Under the pieces are notes generated by a model. The model was not told where the DNA came from. It saw nothing but the letters and a program-made list of their open reading frames with translations, and searched no databases. Positions 31,210 to 41,500 of a stretch of 64,000 nt of DNA are shown here, one piece after another. The translations under genes were made by a program, and so were the position numbers. The number at the start of each line of letters is the position of its first letter. The stretch's first letter is position 1. Origin of the DNA: Hysterangium stoloniferum (taxonomy: Eukaryota > Basidiomycota > Agaricomycetes > Hysterangiales > Hysterangiaceae); NCBI GenBank assembly GCA_015178975.1, contig WHVD01000042.1, positions 578,331-642,330 on the forward strand, given 5' to 3'.

Positions 31210-32780
31210 CAGTGGGGGACAAAACCGTTCCAATGATTTTTTATATGTCACAGAATGTTGAATAACTCAATGAGTACTTGCCCAATTGACCTGAAATTTT
31301 TAATTTAGGTAGTCATATATGTTGGCTATATACCCTAAAATTCTATGACATAAGCATTATTTGTCATCAAACTATAAATCAAATACTAATGCAATCTCAT
31401 TGGAACAGTTTTGTCCTTGTCACATGATTAGCACATAACCTTATTGATTATCCACAAATAAATGCAAATAAAATCATGTGACCTGTTCAAATTGTGTATA
31501 TACTGTATACAACTGTTCACTTCTCCAAGTGATAGCATCCCAACAACTCATCAGTTTACATCATGAGAGCTCTCACTCCTGCTCAACTTGATCATGTTCT
31601 TACTCTACTTGACAAGGGCAAGTCTGCACATGAAGTAGCTTCTACCATTGGTCATTCTGTCTCTACTATATCCAGAATTTGCTCTAAAGATTCTTCCTCC
31701 CTCTCCAAAGCAGCTGAAGGTCATCCACGCAAACCTTCCCTCTCTGATACCCATTACATCATCCAACAAATCACTTCCCAGAAGATTGACCATGCCACTC
31801 AGGCCTCTAAAGTCCTACAATATATTAATGGGGAGTCTATCTCTGCAAGAAAAATTTGTAGAAAACTCAAGAAAACTGGAATGAAGGCTGTGGTGAAGAA
31901 GAAAAGGCCTAAACTCACAAAAAGGCAGAGAAGGGAGAGGCTGGACTTTGCATTGGCACACAAGAACTGGTCTCTGGAGGACTGGAAGAGGGTTGTTTGG
32001 TCAGATGAGGCTAAAATCAATCATTTGGGGTCAGATGGGAGGAAGTGGGTGTGGAAAAAAGCAGGAGAGGGGCTCAGTGATAGGCTGGTTCAGGGTACAG
32101 TCAAGTTTGGAGGGGGGAATCTGATGTTGTGGGGTTGTATGTTCTGGGAAGGACCAGGATATGCCACCAAGATTGATGGGAGGATGGATGCTGAACTTCA
32201 AGAATCTCTCAAGCATTACAAAAAGAAGACTGGGGATATAGTCTTTCAGCAAGACAATGATCCCAAACACAAGAGCAAGAAGGCCACCAATTGGCTTAAT
32301 GGCAGTGATTTTGATGTCATGATATGGCCCCCTCAGTCTGCTTATCTTAATCCAATTGAACACCTTTGGCATTACCTCAAGAAGAGGCTACTGGAGTATG
32401 AAGTGGAGCCTAGGAGTATTCAGGAGTTATGGGAAAGGGTCCAGATAGAATGGGACAGGATTCCTGCTTCTATTTGTCAGAATTTGATAGAGAGTATGCC
32501 TAGAAGGATTGCAGCTGTTTTGGATGCCAAGGGGGGTTACACCAAGTACTAGATTATATGATTTGTATTGGATTATATACCAGGGACAAAACTGTTCCAA
32601 TGAGATTGCATTAGTATTTGATTTATAGTTTGATGACAAATAATGCTGATGTCATAGAATTCTTACGGTATATAGCCAACATATATGAATATCTAAATTA
32701 AAAATTTGGTCAAGTACTCACTGAGTTATTCAACATTCTTTGACATATAAAAAATCATTGGAATGGTTTGTCCCCCACTG
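31210..32780 (+). mobile_element. Tc1/mariner element, apparently complete
   Basis: 1571 bp, TA duplication at 31208-31209 and 32781-32782. Long terminal inverted repeats of about 200 bp (31210-31416 and 32584-32780). Outer ends begin CAGTGGGGGACAAA; the inner end of each TIR carries the same GGACAAAAC-GTTCCAATGA motif in opposite orientation. One uninterrupted transposase ORF. It sits in AT-rich sequence and looks the youngest DNA transposon in the window. Confidence 0.95.
31563..32552 (+). CDS. Tc1/mariner DD34E transposase (329 aa)
   Basis: Cut-and-paste transposase. N-terminal paired-like helix-turn-helix region (LTPAQLDHVLTLLDKG ... HSVSTISRIC, residues about 4-45) and a second HTH (ARKICRKLKKTGMKAVVKKK, about 95-115). 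Catalytic domain: Asp in VWSDEAKIN (about 148), Asp in FQQDNDPKH (about 230) and Glu in NPIEHLWHYLKKR, with 34 residues between the last two, which gives DD34E. GGGNLMLWGC is the expected glycine-rich strand. Length is normal for the superfamily and no break is seen, so activity is plausible. The ATG lies 146 nt inside the left TIR and the stop 32 nt before the right TIR. Confidence 0.95.
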   Translation: MRALTPAQLDHVLTLLDKGKSAHEVASTIGHSVSTISRICSKDSSSLSKAAEGHPRKPSLSDTHYIIQQITSQKIDHATQASKVLQYINGESISARKICRKLKKTGMKAVVKKKRPKLTKRQRRERLDFALAHKNWSLEDWKRVVWSDEAKINHLGSDGRKWVWKKAGEGLSDRLVQGTVKFGGGNLMLWGCMFWEGPGYATKIDGRMDAELQESLKHYKKKTGDIVFQQDNDPKHKSKKATNWLNGSDFDVMIWPPQSAYLNPIEHLWHYLKKRLLEYEVEPRSIQELWERVQIEWDRIPASICQNLIESMPRRIAAVLDAKGGYTKY

Positions 32781-32849
32781 TACACTAAATCAAAATGAAA
32801 TGCATTAAATCAAAATAAATTACAGTAAATCAGAATAAAATACAATGAA

Positions 32850-33240
32850 TGTTCAAACTCATCGAAGCTAAAGGAATTGGAAGGAAACTTATACAGAGGT
32901 GGATAGGGCCATTTGAGGTTTTGGAAAAGATCATCAACTTCACATTCCTCCAGAATACCAAATGCACCCAGTGATCAACTGAGAACACTTAAAAAAGTAC
33001 CCTTTCTCCCCTAAGGAATTCAGACCAAGGACACTGCTAGAAAACCCCAGGGAACTAAATCATAAGGATGAGGAGTACAAAATTAAAGCCATCATTGGGC
33101 ACAAGAAGCATTGAAATTGACTACTTTTCCAAGTGTGATGGAAGGATATGGACCAGAGGAGGATACTTGGTTAAATGGCAATGATCTTTGTAATGCTCCC
33201 ACTCTTCTCAGGGCTTACAAGGCTATCTATTGGATTTAAT
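32850..33240 (+). pseudogene. Gypsy relic: integrase C-terminus and chromodomain
   Basis: Reads GRKLIQRWIGPFEVLEKI (GPF module), FRPRTLLENPRELNHKDEEYKI, then a chromodomain remnant ending GYGPEEDTWLNGNDLCNAP. Stops and shifts are present at about 32973 and 33115. It is the 3' end of an element whose upstream part is missing, in a lineage different from F and 2, and is linked to the LTR at 36128. Confidence 0.7.
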
Positions 33241-33433
33241 GACTACTCCATTCCTTTACAATGGCAAGACCACTAATTATTTCATCTCTACTTAATCTCC
33301 AATCTACGTTTCCTTCACCTTCCACCTCCCTCAGTCTTTTCACCTCGACAACTGAGCAGAGTTTAAATTAATATAAAAGAAAGGTAGATTCACTAAATAA
33401 GTTTTCATCTCTTTTTGTCCTAACCTCCACAAT

Positions 33434-34264
33434 GAATACAGAGCCAGTATACTATGTCACAGAAACAACAAACCAAACCCAAGCTCCCGAATTTCAAAAG
33501 AATACTGCAACCTCAATGCATTACACTCTTTACCACCTCATCTCATACTGAGAAGGTCAAGCAAAGTGCTGGTAATTCAGAGGTCTCATCATTCACTCAT
33601 CCCACATCGAGGGGTAATCCTGCAGGAGAATCCACCAGCTCAGGGAATGATATCACTTTCACATTTTACACCCCCCTCCTTTGGCCTAAACTCCCTAGTT
33701 TTCAAAGGATACCTCACCCCCAGACAACAATACCTCCTTCCCCACCACCTGGCACAGAGAATGTTGAGCACTATGGGACCCAATCAGAGGCCTCTTTGTC
33801 AACACATCTAGCACAGATGGACTCCATCCAGGGAATCATTCTGTCACACCCCAGAGTTTGGGGAGAACCCACAGAAACCTACTAGTAGTACTTTACCTTT
33901 GACTGAGGAAGAGATCCAAGAAAAACAGTGGTCCAAAAAGTTCATTGAGTGATATCAGGAAGGATGAAAGATGCTCAAGAGGAAGAGGAGAGAGGAGTAC
34001 CTAGAGGAGCAACAAAGGAATGGTGCTAGGAGTAATGTCCCTTCTAAGTGGATGCACAGGGAATGGAGGAGAATGGAGGGAAACAGCAATCCTTTAGTCA
34101 TCACTCCTCCCCCAGGCCAGAAATGGGCAGACTTCACTGAAACAGATTGTAGTGATGGTGGCACACCATGCATTCAGAATGTAGGAAATAAAGGCAAGAA
34201 AGGAAAGGATAGTGTCACCTTCTATCAAGCTACAAAAGTGTTGCCTTGTGACAGGGAGACAGTG
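33434..34264 (+). pseudogene. Unknown sense ORF downstream of chromodomain, first part
   Basis: Two open pieces. 33454-33885 is Pro/Ser/Thr-rich with PPSPPPGTENVEH; 33971-34264 starts with a basic helix (LKRKRREEYLEEQQRNGARS) and continues KWMHREWRRMEGNSNP and GQKWADFTETD. I do not recognise the family. It lies between pol and the 3' LTR of the relic, on the sense strand. It is interrupted by an AT-rich insertion. Confidence 0.4.
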
Positions 34265-34900
34265 TTGAGTTGTGGAGGATAACCCAAAACTTTAAAAGTT
34301 ATTTATCCACTAAAGTATATATATTTATATTGTTTGTTGTAAAATTAATATTTAAGCAAATTCAGTCTATCAGATAACATTCTGGAGAATAAGGAAATAT
34401 TAATATTTATCTTGTATCTGACAAAAGTTAGTTAAACAAACATATATAGATTATCCTTTTGGGGATAAATTCCATAACAAGGATTGGTTGGCCAGATAGT
34501 TCTGGTTAACTTTCTAAACCAAATAAATTTAAATTATATGAACTACATTTGAAAGTTTGCATAATATACAAGAGAATACATCTCATCCCAAAGATTAAGT
34601 CATAACCCAAACAATTTTGGTTAACTATAATGTTTGTGGACATTTTAAAAGTCACAGAGATACTAGAGAATTCATCTCATCCCAAAGATTAAGTCACAAC
34701 CCAAATAATTTTGTGTAACTATGTCATTTGTGTGTATTTTAAAAGGGCATGCATATTTTAAAGATGAAATTCCAGGTAATTAAATATAAACTCATAGAAT
34801 AAGTTGTCATGGCCAGAAGGAATAGTCTCACTTAAAAAATATGAGGATTATTCAGTAAAAATTTGTATATTCAATAAAGTGTGACTATCCTCCTGTCTCC
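34265..34900. repeat. AT-rich insertion with two direct 110-bp repeats
   Basis: Separates two pieces of the same relic ORF region. The edges carry GGGAGACAG and GGAGGATA motifs in inverted orientation, suggesting a MITE-like element. Inside, CATCTCATCCCAAAGATTAA and following sequence is repeated (about 34573-34650 and 34675-34755). Confidence 0.4.
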
Positions 34901-36127
34901 CAGACCTCTTCAGTGACAAATACCTAGGCATGGACTGCTATGAAGGATTCCTACTCCCTGATGAGATTCACTTTGTCACAAGTGACCCTAACCAGTGAAG
35001 GCAGTTACCACCTTCTGTCAGGGTCTGGAGGGGGTTCCAACCAATCCCACAATATCATCCAACCCTACCCACAATTCCTTACCCCTTCTTGTCTCTTCTG
35101 TGCCCCCTTCACACCCTTTTCCAAGCCACTAGATAGCCTTGAAACACCACCTGATGACCTGCCTCCTCTCCCCATACCATTACCTCTCCCTTCATCAAAT
35201 CCTCTTTCTGCCCCAATACCCTCTTCCACACTAGAGTGTCCTCCTACACCAAGAACCCCCCCCCCACCCTGCACTACACCTCCCTCCCTACCCCCTATGA
35301 AGCTGGACACACTCCACAATCTTTCTATAGTTCAGAGTCCTGCACCAGAACTTCCCTGCTCACCTTGCATTTCTCTTGGGAACCCCATCCACCAACCTGG
35401 TGTTGAACTGATGGATGTCAACCCCCCAACCATGGAAGCCTTCAAGGAACCTCCCTCTGAGCATTTTACCATGGGATGTATTCTAACATGGCTGGGGTAA
35501 GCCTTACAGCAACCTCTCTTTAAGGGACAGATCCAGGGGTACAGTGGGTCGCTCACTTCTTTGGACCACATGGATGAGCTTTATCTATGCATGAATGATC
35601 CTAAGGAACAGCTGCATTTAGTGGAGGACATCAAGTGAGTTCAGCTTTCTAGGTTCCAATCCCTGCTGGTAGACCCCTCTTATGTCCTTCCCGACCATGT
35701 ACCAGTTCACTCAGTTGTGGACTTATTAGATCTGTTAGAAAGACTACTATTGGACTCAGATGCCCCAGGAGAGCTTCCTTCTAGTATGGAAGCAAACTGT
35801 GCACCACCTTCCACCAGCAACCCCCTGTCCACTGGCCCCTTCTCATAACCCACATTACAACCACTTCTTCTGATTGCATCTGACCTATTATTTGAATGTG
35901 CCAGAAGGCCTACAGGTGTTGGGTATCCTCTATTCAGAGACTGTAAGGATTAACATCTGCCAGCAATGTCATGAAGTGAGAGGATATTGTGATTTCTTTT
36001 CACACCAAATGTATCACTTGGGGAAATGCTATCCTGCACCTTGGGGGGTCTGCTCAAGATGCATGAGGAGGAGTTCCAAAAGTCCTTCGACACCTTCTTT
36101 GACATAGTTCTTCAAACTGGGGGGCAC
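34901..36127 (+). pseudogene. Unknown sense ORF with Cys cluster, before the 3' LTR
   Basis: The plus strand encodes FSDKYLGMDCYEGFLLPDE, then a long Pro-rich segment (34940-35500), a Leu-rich helical segment (HSVVDLLDLLERLLLDSDAP, about 35705-35760) and a cysteine cluster, CQQC and C..., then C...C..C (35955-36070), spaced C-x2-C-x6-C-x12-C-x7-C-x2-C. A G-run typical of a polypurine tract (ACTGGGGGGCACTG, 36116-36129) follows, then the LTR. Probably an accessory gene of the element; zinc binding is inference. Several frames are needed, so it is broken. Confidence 0.4.
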
Positions 36128-36500
36128 TGTGTGAAGAGTTGTATAAGTTCTGACCATTCTATATATGAAGAATATCGACCATTTAGGTACGACACAACTA
36201 TATATTGACTATGAAAGTACAATATAGAAGATTATTAACCTTAGTCGACTTTAGTGCCAAGAAGATGACTTAAGGCGACTAAAGAAAGGGAATCAACCTT
36301 GCAGTGCGATTCCCTACTAGCAATATACTGACTGTCAAAGTACAATATAGAAATTAAGACAGTTGTAATGGTAGAGCTGTCTAGAAGGTAAGGGAAAATG
36401 GGAATTGACCTCATGGTACAATTCCCTAGAGAGGATATCTGAAAACTATTAAGTATACCAAATTCTAATATACTCTAAAGGTCATTTAAACATCTGGGAT
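36128..36500 (+). repeat. 3' LTR of family I (right edge uncertain)
   Basis: Starts TGTGTGAAGAGTTG after a polypurine tract and matches 17169-17289. The end is unclear. Words such as TGACTGTCAAAGTACAATA (36328) recur inverted at about 38435-38460, so copies in both orientations may bracket the region. Confidence 0.5.
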
Positions 36501-37239
36501 GTGATTCAAACATAATTTGGTTTTTAAAACTTTCAAAAAGTTTTAAACTCTCTTGTACATTACAAACTAAAGAATCTTTCTGGACACAAGTAGCAATAAA
36601 AAAAATTAGTAGTTTGAAACACTAATACTTTTAAAAAATAGATACCTTTAGATAGTCCATTCCATGCATACTGTATGTATATCATTGGCACCTCTAAATA
36701 CATATGTATTACTTCAGAATGGATCTGTCAATCTGAACAGATTTCTACTTGATTCAACATACCCAGAATATATAGGGGGTTTTACTTAATAAAGACAGTT
36801 GTGGGATGAAAAATTTCCAATAAAATTTTACATATTTTACATGGAAATAACTACATTACAACTTTTAAAAAACAAAGTACTAATAAAAGTATTAGTAGGC
36901 ATCTGTAAAAGGAAGGAAATTATATACAATGGAATTTGTTAAATAGCTATGGGTTGTATAAGATGTAATACGGAGAACTATTTCTGATGGTTGTTTTTTG
37001 ATGATATAATTGTTTCAGAATAGATATCACTATTTAAAGATGGAGTTTTGTAAAAATAAGGCTTTTATTAGTAAATATTTGAGATTATAGTAATTATAAA
37101 CACCCTCCTAGAATGAGTAAATGAGTAAGAAATTGAAAAGGGGAAAAGATAATTCGGGTGAGGCAAGATATTAGCTGAAGTAGATAGTAGTTCTAGCTTC
37201 GACTATACAGTTCAAAGCTAGATACTGCTTGTAGACTTG
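36501..37239. other. Unassigned AT-rich sequence
   Basis: No ORF or element recognised. Confidence 0.4.
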
Positions 37240-37810
37240 AGCTGGGTGCCGTTCAAGATGGCTGAGATGATACCCCAGTCACAACTTACAGGACACTAGA
37301 AGAGAGTGTCTGGGTAAGTCATGGTTGTGGGGTAAAAGTGTCTGAGTTCTAACTATAGGTGCTAAAGTACATAAGTCTAGTGTGTATGTGCCCACAAGAG
37401 TCCATAGGTAGTCAAACTAATATATATGTGTGATAAAATAGAGAAAGGGTAGAAATAGTAATTGAAATATATGTAGTGCAGGCTCATCTGGACTATATTT
37501 CGAAATATGTTTCACGTCACCTCTCACACACTATGAGAGGTACCACATATAGTCCAGAGGACCTCACACTATATTTTAGACACTTATTCCTATTTTGTAT
37601 CTGTTTTATTACATGCATATATTAGTTCAGAGATCTATGTATTTCTGTGGTACACAGACTCTTGTAGACAGTTACACACCAGATCTACATGTATGTACTT
37701 TAGCACCTGTCATTAGAACTCAGACACTTTTTACCCTGTAACCACAACCTGCCCAGACACCCATTTTAGTGTCCTGCAAGGTGTGATTAGGGAATCATCT
37801 TGACTGTCAG
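37240..37810. repeat. Large imperfect inverted repeat (fold-back)
   Basis: Arms of about 260 bp around a centre near 37520. Matching landmarks: AGGACACTAGAAGAGAGTGT / ACACCCATTTTAGTGTCCT, GTGTCTGAGTTCTAA / TTAGAACTCAGACAC, GGTGCTAAAGTACAT / ATGTACTTTAGCACC and TCTGGACTATAT / ATATAGTCCAGA. By eye about 75-80% of positions pair. Could be a fold-back DNA transposon or a hairpin small-RNA source. Confidence 0.7.
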
Positions 37811-37861
37811 AGGTGGGCTTTAGCTACTGTATTAGAGCAATTTCCATTTCAAACTACACTA

Positions 37862-38230
37862 CACTGGAGGCACCTCAAGGTTTTTGGAAAACCTTCTGAA
37901 AATCCTACTACTTGGCCAGATTTTCTAAGGATTCTTTGAACTGATAAATTGATTGAAAATTTTAAGTTTCACTAGGATATTCCAAACAGGAAAATCATAT
38001 CTGAAAACTTGGAATATTTTTATTAGAAAATCTGAGGAAATATCATTAGTCAGAGTTTCTTGATACATATTTTTGAGATTTTCAGATATAATTTCCCACT
38101 TTGGAAAATCCTACTAAAAGTTAAACATTTTAAACATTTTATCAGTTCAAAGAATTCTTAGAAAAGTTGGCCAAATATTAGGATTTTTGGAAGGTTTTCA
38201 AACTCCAAAAACATTGGGATGCCTCCAGTG
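37862..38230. mobile_element. MITE with long inverted arms (369 bp)
   Basis: Ends CACTGGAGGCA...TGCCTCCAGTG, with the inverted similarity extending about 170 bp inward (TCTTTGAACTGATAAA / TTTATCAGTTCAAAGA). The left flank is TA; the right flank is CA, which may be a mutated TA. No coding capacity. Three tandem CTTACTCAACT units follow at 38254-38290. Confidence 0.65.
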
Positions 38231-38520
38231 CAATCCATATGGACTATATCCCTGCTACTCAACTCTTACTCAACTCTTACTCAACTCTTAATATTTCTTT
38301 ATCTCTTAGAGTATTCACTCTGAGTCAAACTGTAAGGTCAATTCCTTTAATAGTCATCTTAGATAACTATTCAATAGTCAGATGACTAATCCTTTCTTGT
38401 ACTGAACTTTGACAGTCAATACACCTCTCAACTTGTATTGTACTTTGACAGTCAATACAAGTTTTCTACCTAGAATAGCTATACTATCCATACATAGAAT
38501 TTCAGAACTTGAAAGACTCT

Positions 38521-41500
38521 TCACACCATGGCACTCAGTGTGTCTGGGTGTTCAGTTCCTAGGAGCTGCTCACTGGCCTTCAGCACCTGGACCTCTAGTT
38601 GTTCTGCATCAGTCCATCTACCCAGTTGAAAATATGTGGCAGCCAAGTTGGCCATGGCCCTTAGTGTGTCTGGGTGTTCAGTCCCTAGGAGCTGCTCACT
38701 GGCCTTCAGCACCTGGACCTCTAGTTGTTCTGCATCAGTCCATCTACCCAGCTGACGATATGTGATAGCCAAGTTGGCCATGGCCCTCAGTGTGTCTGGG
38801 TGTTCAGTCCCTAGGAGCTGCTCACTGGCCTTCAGCACCTGGACCCGTAGTTGTTCTGCATCAGTCCATCTACCCAGCTCATGATATGTGGTAGCCAAGT
38901 TGGCCATGGCCCTCAGTGTGTCTGGGTGTTCAGTCCCTAGGAGTTGCTCACTGGCCTTCAGCACCTGGACCTCTAGTTGTTCTGCATCAGTCCATCTACC
39001 CAGCTGGCAATATGTGGTAGCCAAGTTGGCCATGGCACTCAGTGTGTCTGGGTGTTCAGTCCCTAGGAGCTGCTCACTGGCCTTCAGCACCTGGACCCGT
39101 AGTTGTTCTGCATCAGTCCATCTACCCAGCTGACGGTATGTGGTAGCCAAGTTGGCCATGGCCCTCAGTGTGTCTGGGTGTTCAGTCCCTAGGAGTTGCT
39201 CACTGGCCTTCAGCACCTGGACCTCTAGTTGTTCTGCATCAGTCCATCTACCCAGCTGACGGTATGTGGTAGCCAAGTTGGCCATGGCCCTCAGTGTGTC
39301 TGGGTGTTCAGTCCCTAGGAGCTGCTCACTGGCCTTCAGCACCTGGACCTCTAGTTGTTCTGCATCAGTCCATCTACCCAGCTGGCAATATGTGGTAGCC
39401 AAGTTGGCCATGGCCCTCAGTGTGTCTGGGTGTTCAGTCCCTAGGAGCTGCTCACTGGCCTTCAGCACCTGGACCTCTAGTTGTTCTGCATCAGTCCATC
39501 TACCCAGCTGACGATATGTGATAGCCAAGTTAGCCATGGCCCTCAGTGTGTCTGGGTGTTCAGTCCCTAGGAGCTGCTCAATGGCCTTCAGCACCTGGAC
39601 CCCTAGTTGTTCTGCATCAGTCCATCTACCCAGCTGACGATATGTGATAGCCAAGTTGGCCATGGCCCTCAGTGTGTCTGGGTGTTCAGTCCCTAGGAGC
39701 TGCTCACTGGCCTTCAGCACCTGGACCCGTAGTTGTTCTGCATCAGTCCATCTACCCAGCTCATGATATGTGGTAGCCAAGGTGGCCATGGCCCTTAGTG
39801 TGTCTGGGTGTTCAGTCCCTAGGAGCTGCTCACTGGCCTTCAGCACCTGGACCTCTAGTTGTTCTGCATCAGTCCATCTACCCAGTTGAACATATGTGGC
39901 AGCCAAGTTGGCCATGGCCCTCAGTGTGTCTGGGTGTTCAGTCCCTAGGAGCTGCTCACTGGCCTTCAGCACCTGGACCCGTAGTTGTTCTGCATCAGTC
40001 CATCTACCCAGCTGACGGTATGTGGTAGCCAAGTTGGCCATGGCCCTCAGTGTGTCTGGGTGTTCAGTCCCTAGGAGTTGCTCACTGGCCTTCAGCACCT
40101 GGACCTCTAGTTGTTCTGCATCAGTCCATCTACCCAGCTGACGGTATGTGGTAGCCAAGTTGGCCATGGCCCTCAGTGTGTCTGGGTGTTCAGTCCCTAG
40201 GAGTTGCTCACTGGCCTTCAGCACCTGGACCTCTAGTTGTTCTGCATCAATCCATCTACCCAGCTGGCAATATGTGGTAGCCAAGTTGGCCATGGCCCTC
40301 AGTGTGTCTGGGTGTTCAGTCCCTAGGAGCTGCTCACTGGCCTTCAGCACCTGGACCTCTAGTTGTTCTGCATCAGTCCATCTACCCAGCTGACGATATG
40401 TGATAGCCAAGTTAGCCATGGCCCTCAGTGTGTCTGGGTGTTCAGTCCCTAGGAGCTGCTCACTGGCCTTCAGAACCTGGACCTCTAGTTGTTCTGCATC
40501 AGTCCATCTACCCAGCTGACGATATGTGATAGCCAAGTTAGCCATGGCCCTCAGTGTGTCTGGGTGTTCAGTCCCTAGGAGCTGCTCAATGGCCTTCAGC
40601 ACCTGGACCCCTAGTTGTTCTGCATCAGTCCATCTACCCAGCTGACGATATGTGATAGCCAAGTTGGCCATGGCCCTCAGTGTGTCTGGGTGTTCAGTCC
40701 CTAGGAGCTGCTCACTGGCCTTCAGCACCTGGACCCGTAGTTGTTCTGCATCAGTCCATCTACCCAGCTGATGGTATGTGGTAGCCAAGTTGGCCATGGC
40801 ACTCAGTGTGTCTGGGTGTTCAGTCCCTAGGAGCTGCTCCCTGGCCTTCAGCACCTGGACCCGTAGTTGTTCTGCATCGGTCCATCTACCCAGCTGACAA
40901 TATGTGGTAGCCAAGTTGGCCATGGTCCTCAGTGTGTCTGGGTGTTCAGTCCCTAGGAGCTGCTCAATGGCCTTCAGCACCTGGACTCCTAGTTGTTCTG
41001 CATCAGTCCATCTACCCAGCTGACAATATGTGATAGCCAAGTTGGCCATGGCCCTCAGTGTGTCTGGGTGTTCAGTCCCTAGGAGCTGCTCACTGGCCTT
41101 CAGCACCTGGACCCCTTGTTGTTCTGCATCAGTCCATCTACCCAGCTGATGATATGTGATAGCCAGGTTAGCCATGGCACTCAGTGTGTCTGGGTGTTCA
41201 GTCCCTAGGAGCTGCTCACTGGCCTTCAGCACCTGGACCTGTAGTTGTTCTGCATCAGTCCATCTACCCAGCTGACAATATGTGGTAGCCAAGTTGGCCA
41301 TGGCCTTCAGTGTGTCTGGGTGTTCAGTCCCTAGGAGCTGCTCCCTGGCCTTCAGCACCTGGACCCGTAGTTGTTCTGCATCAGTCCATCTACCCAGCTG
41401 ACAATATGTGGTAGCCAAGTTGGCCATGGCCCTCAGTGTGTCTGGGTGTTCAGTCCCTAGGAGCTGCTCAATGGCCTTCAGCACCTGGACCCCTAGTTGT

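Noticed and set aside
35065-35571. Minus-strand glycine-rich ORFs
   Set aside because: They mirror the proline-rich sense ORF and have no domain of their own.
38888-40393. Repeated plus-strand ORFs opposite the TPR array
   Set aside because: They have the same 126-bp period as the TPR units and are antisense shadows of the NLR coding sequence.
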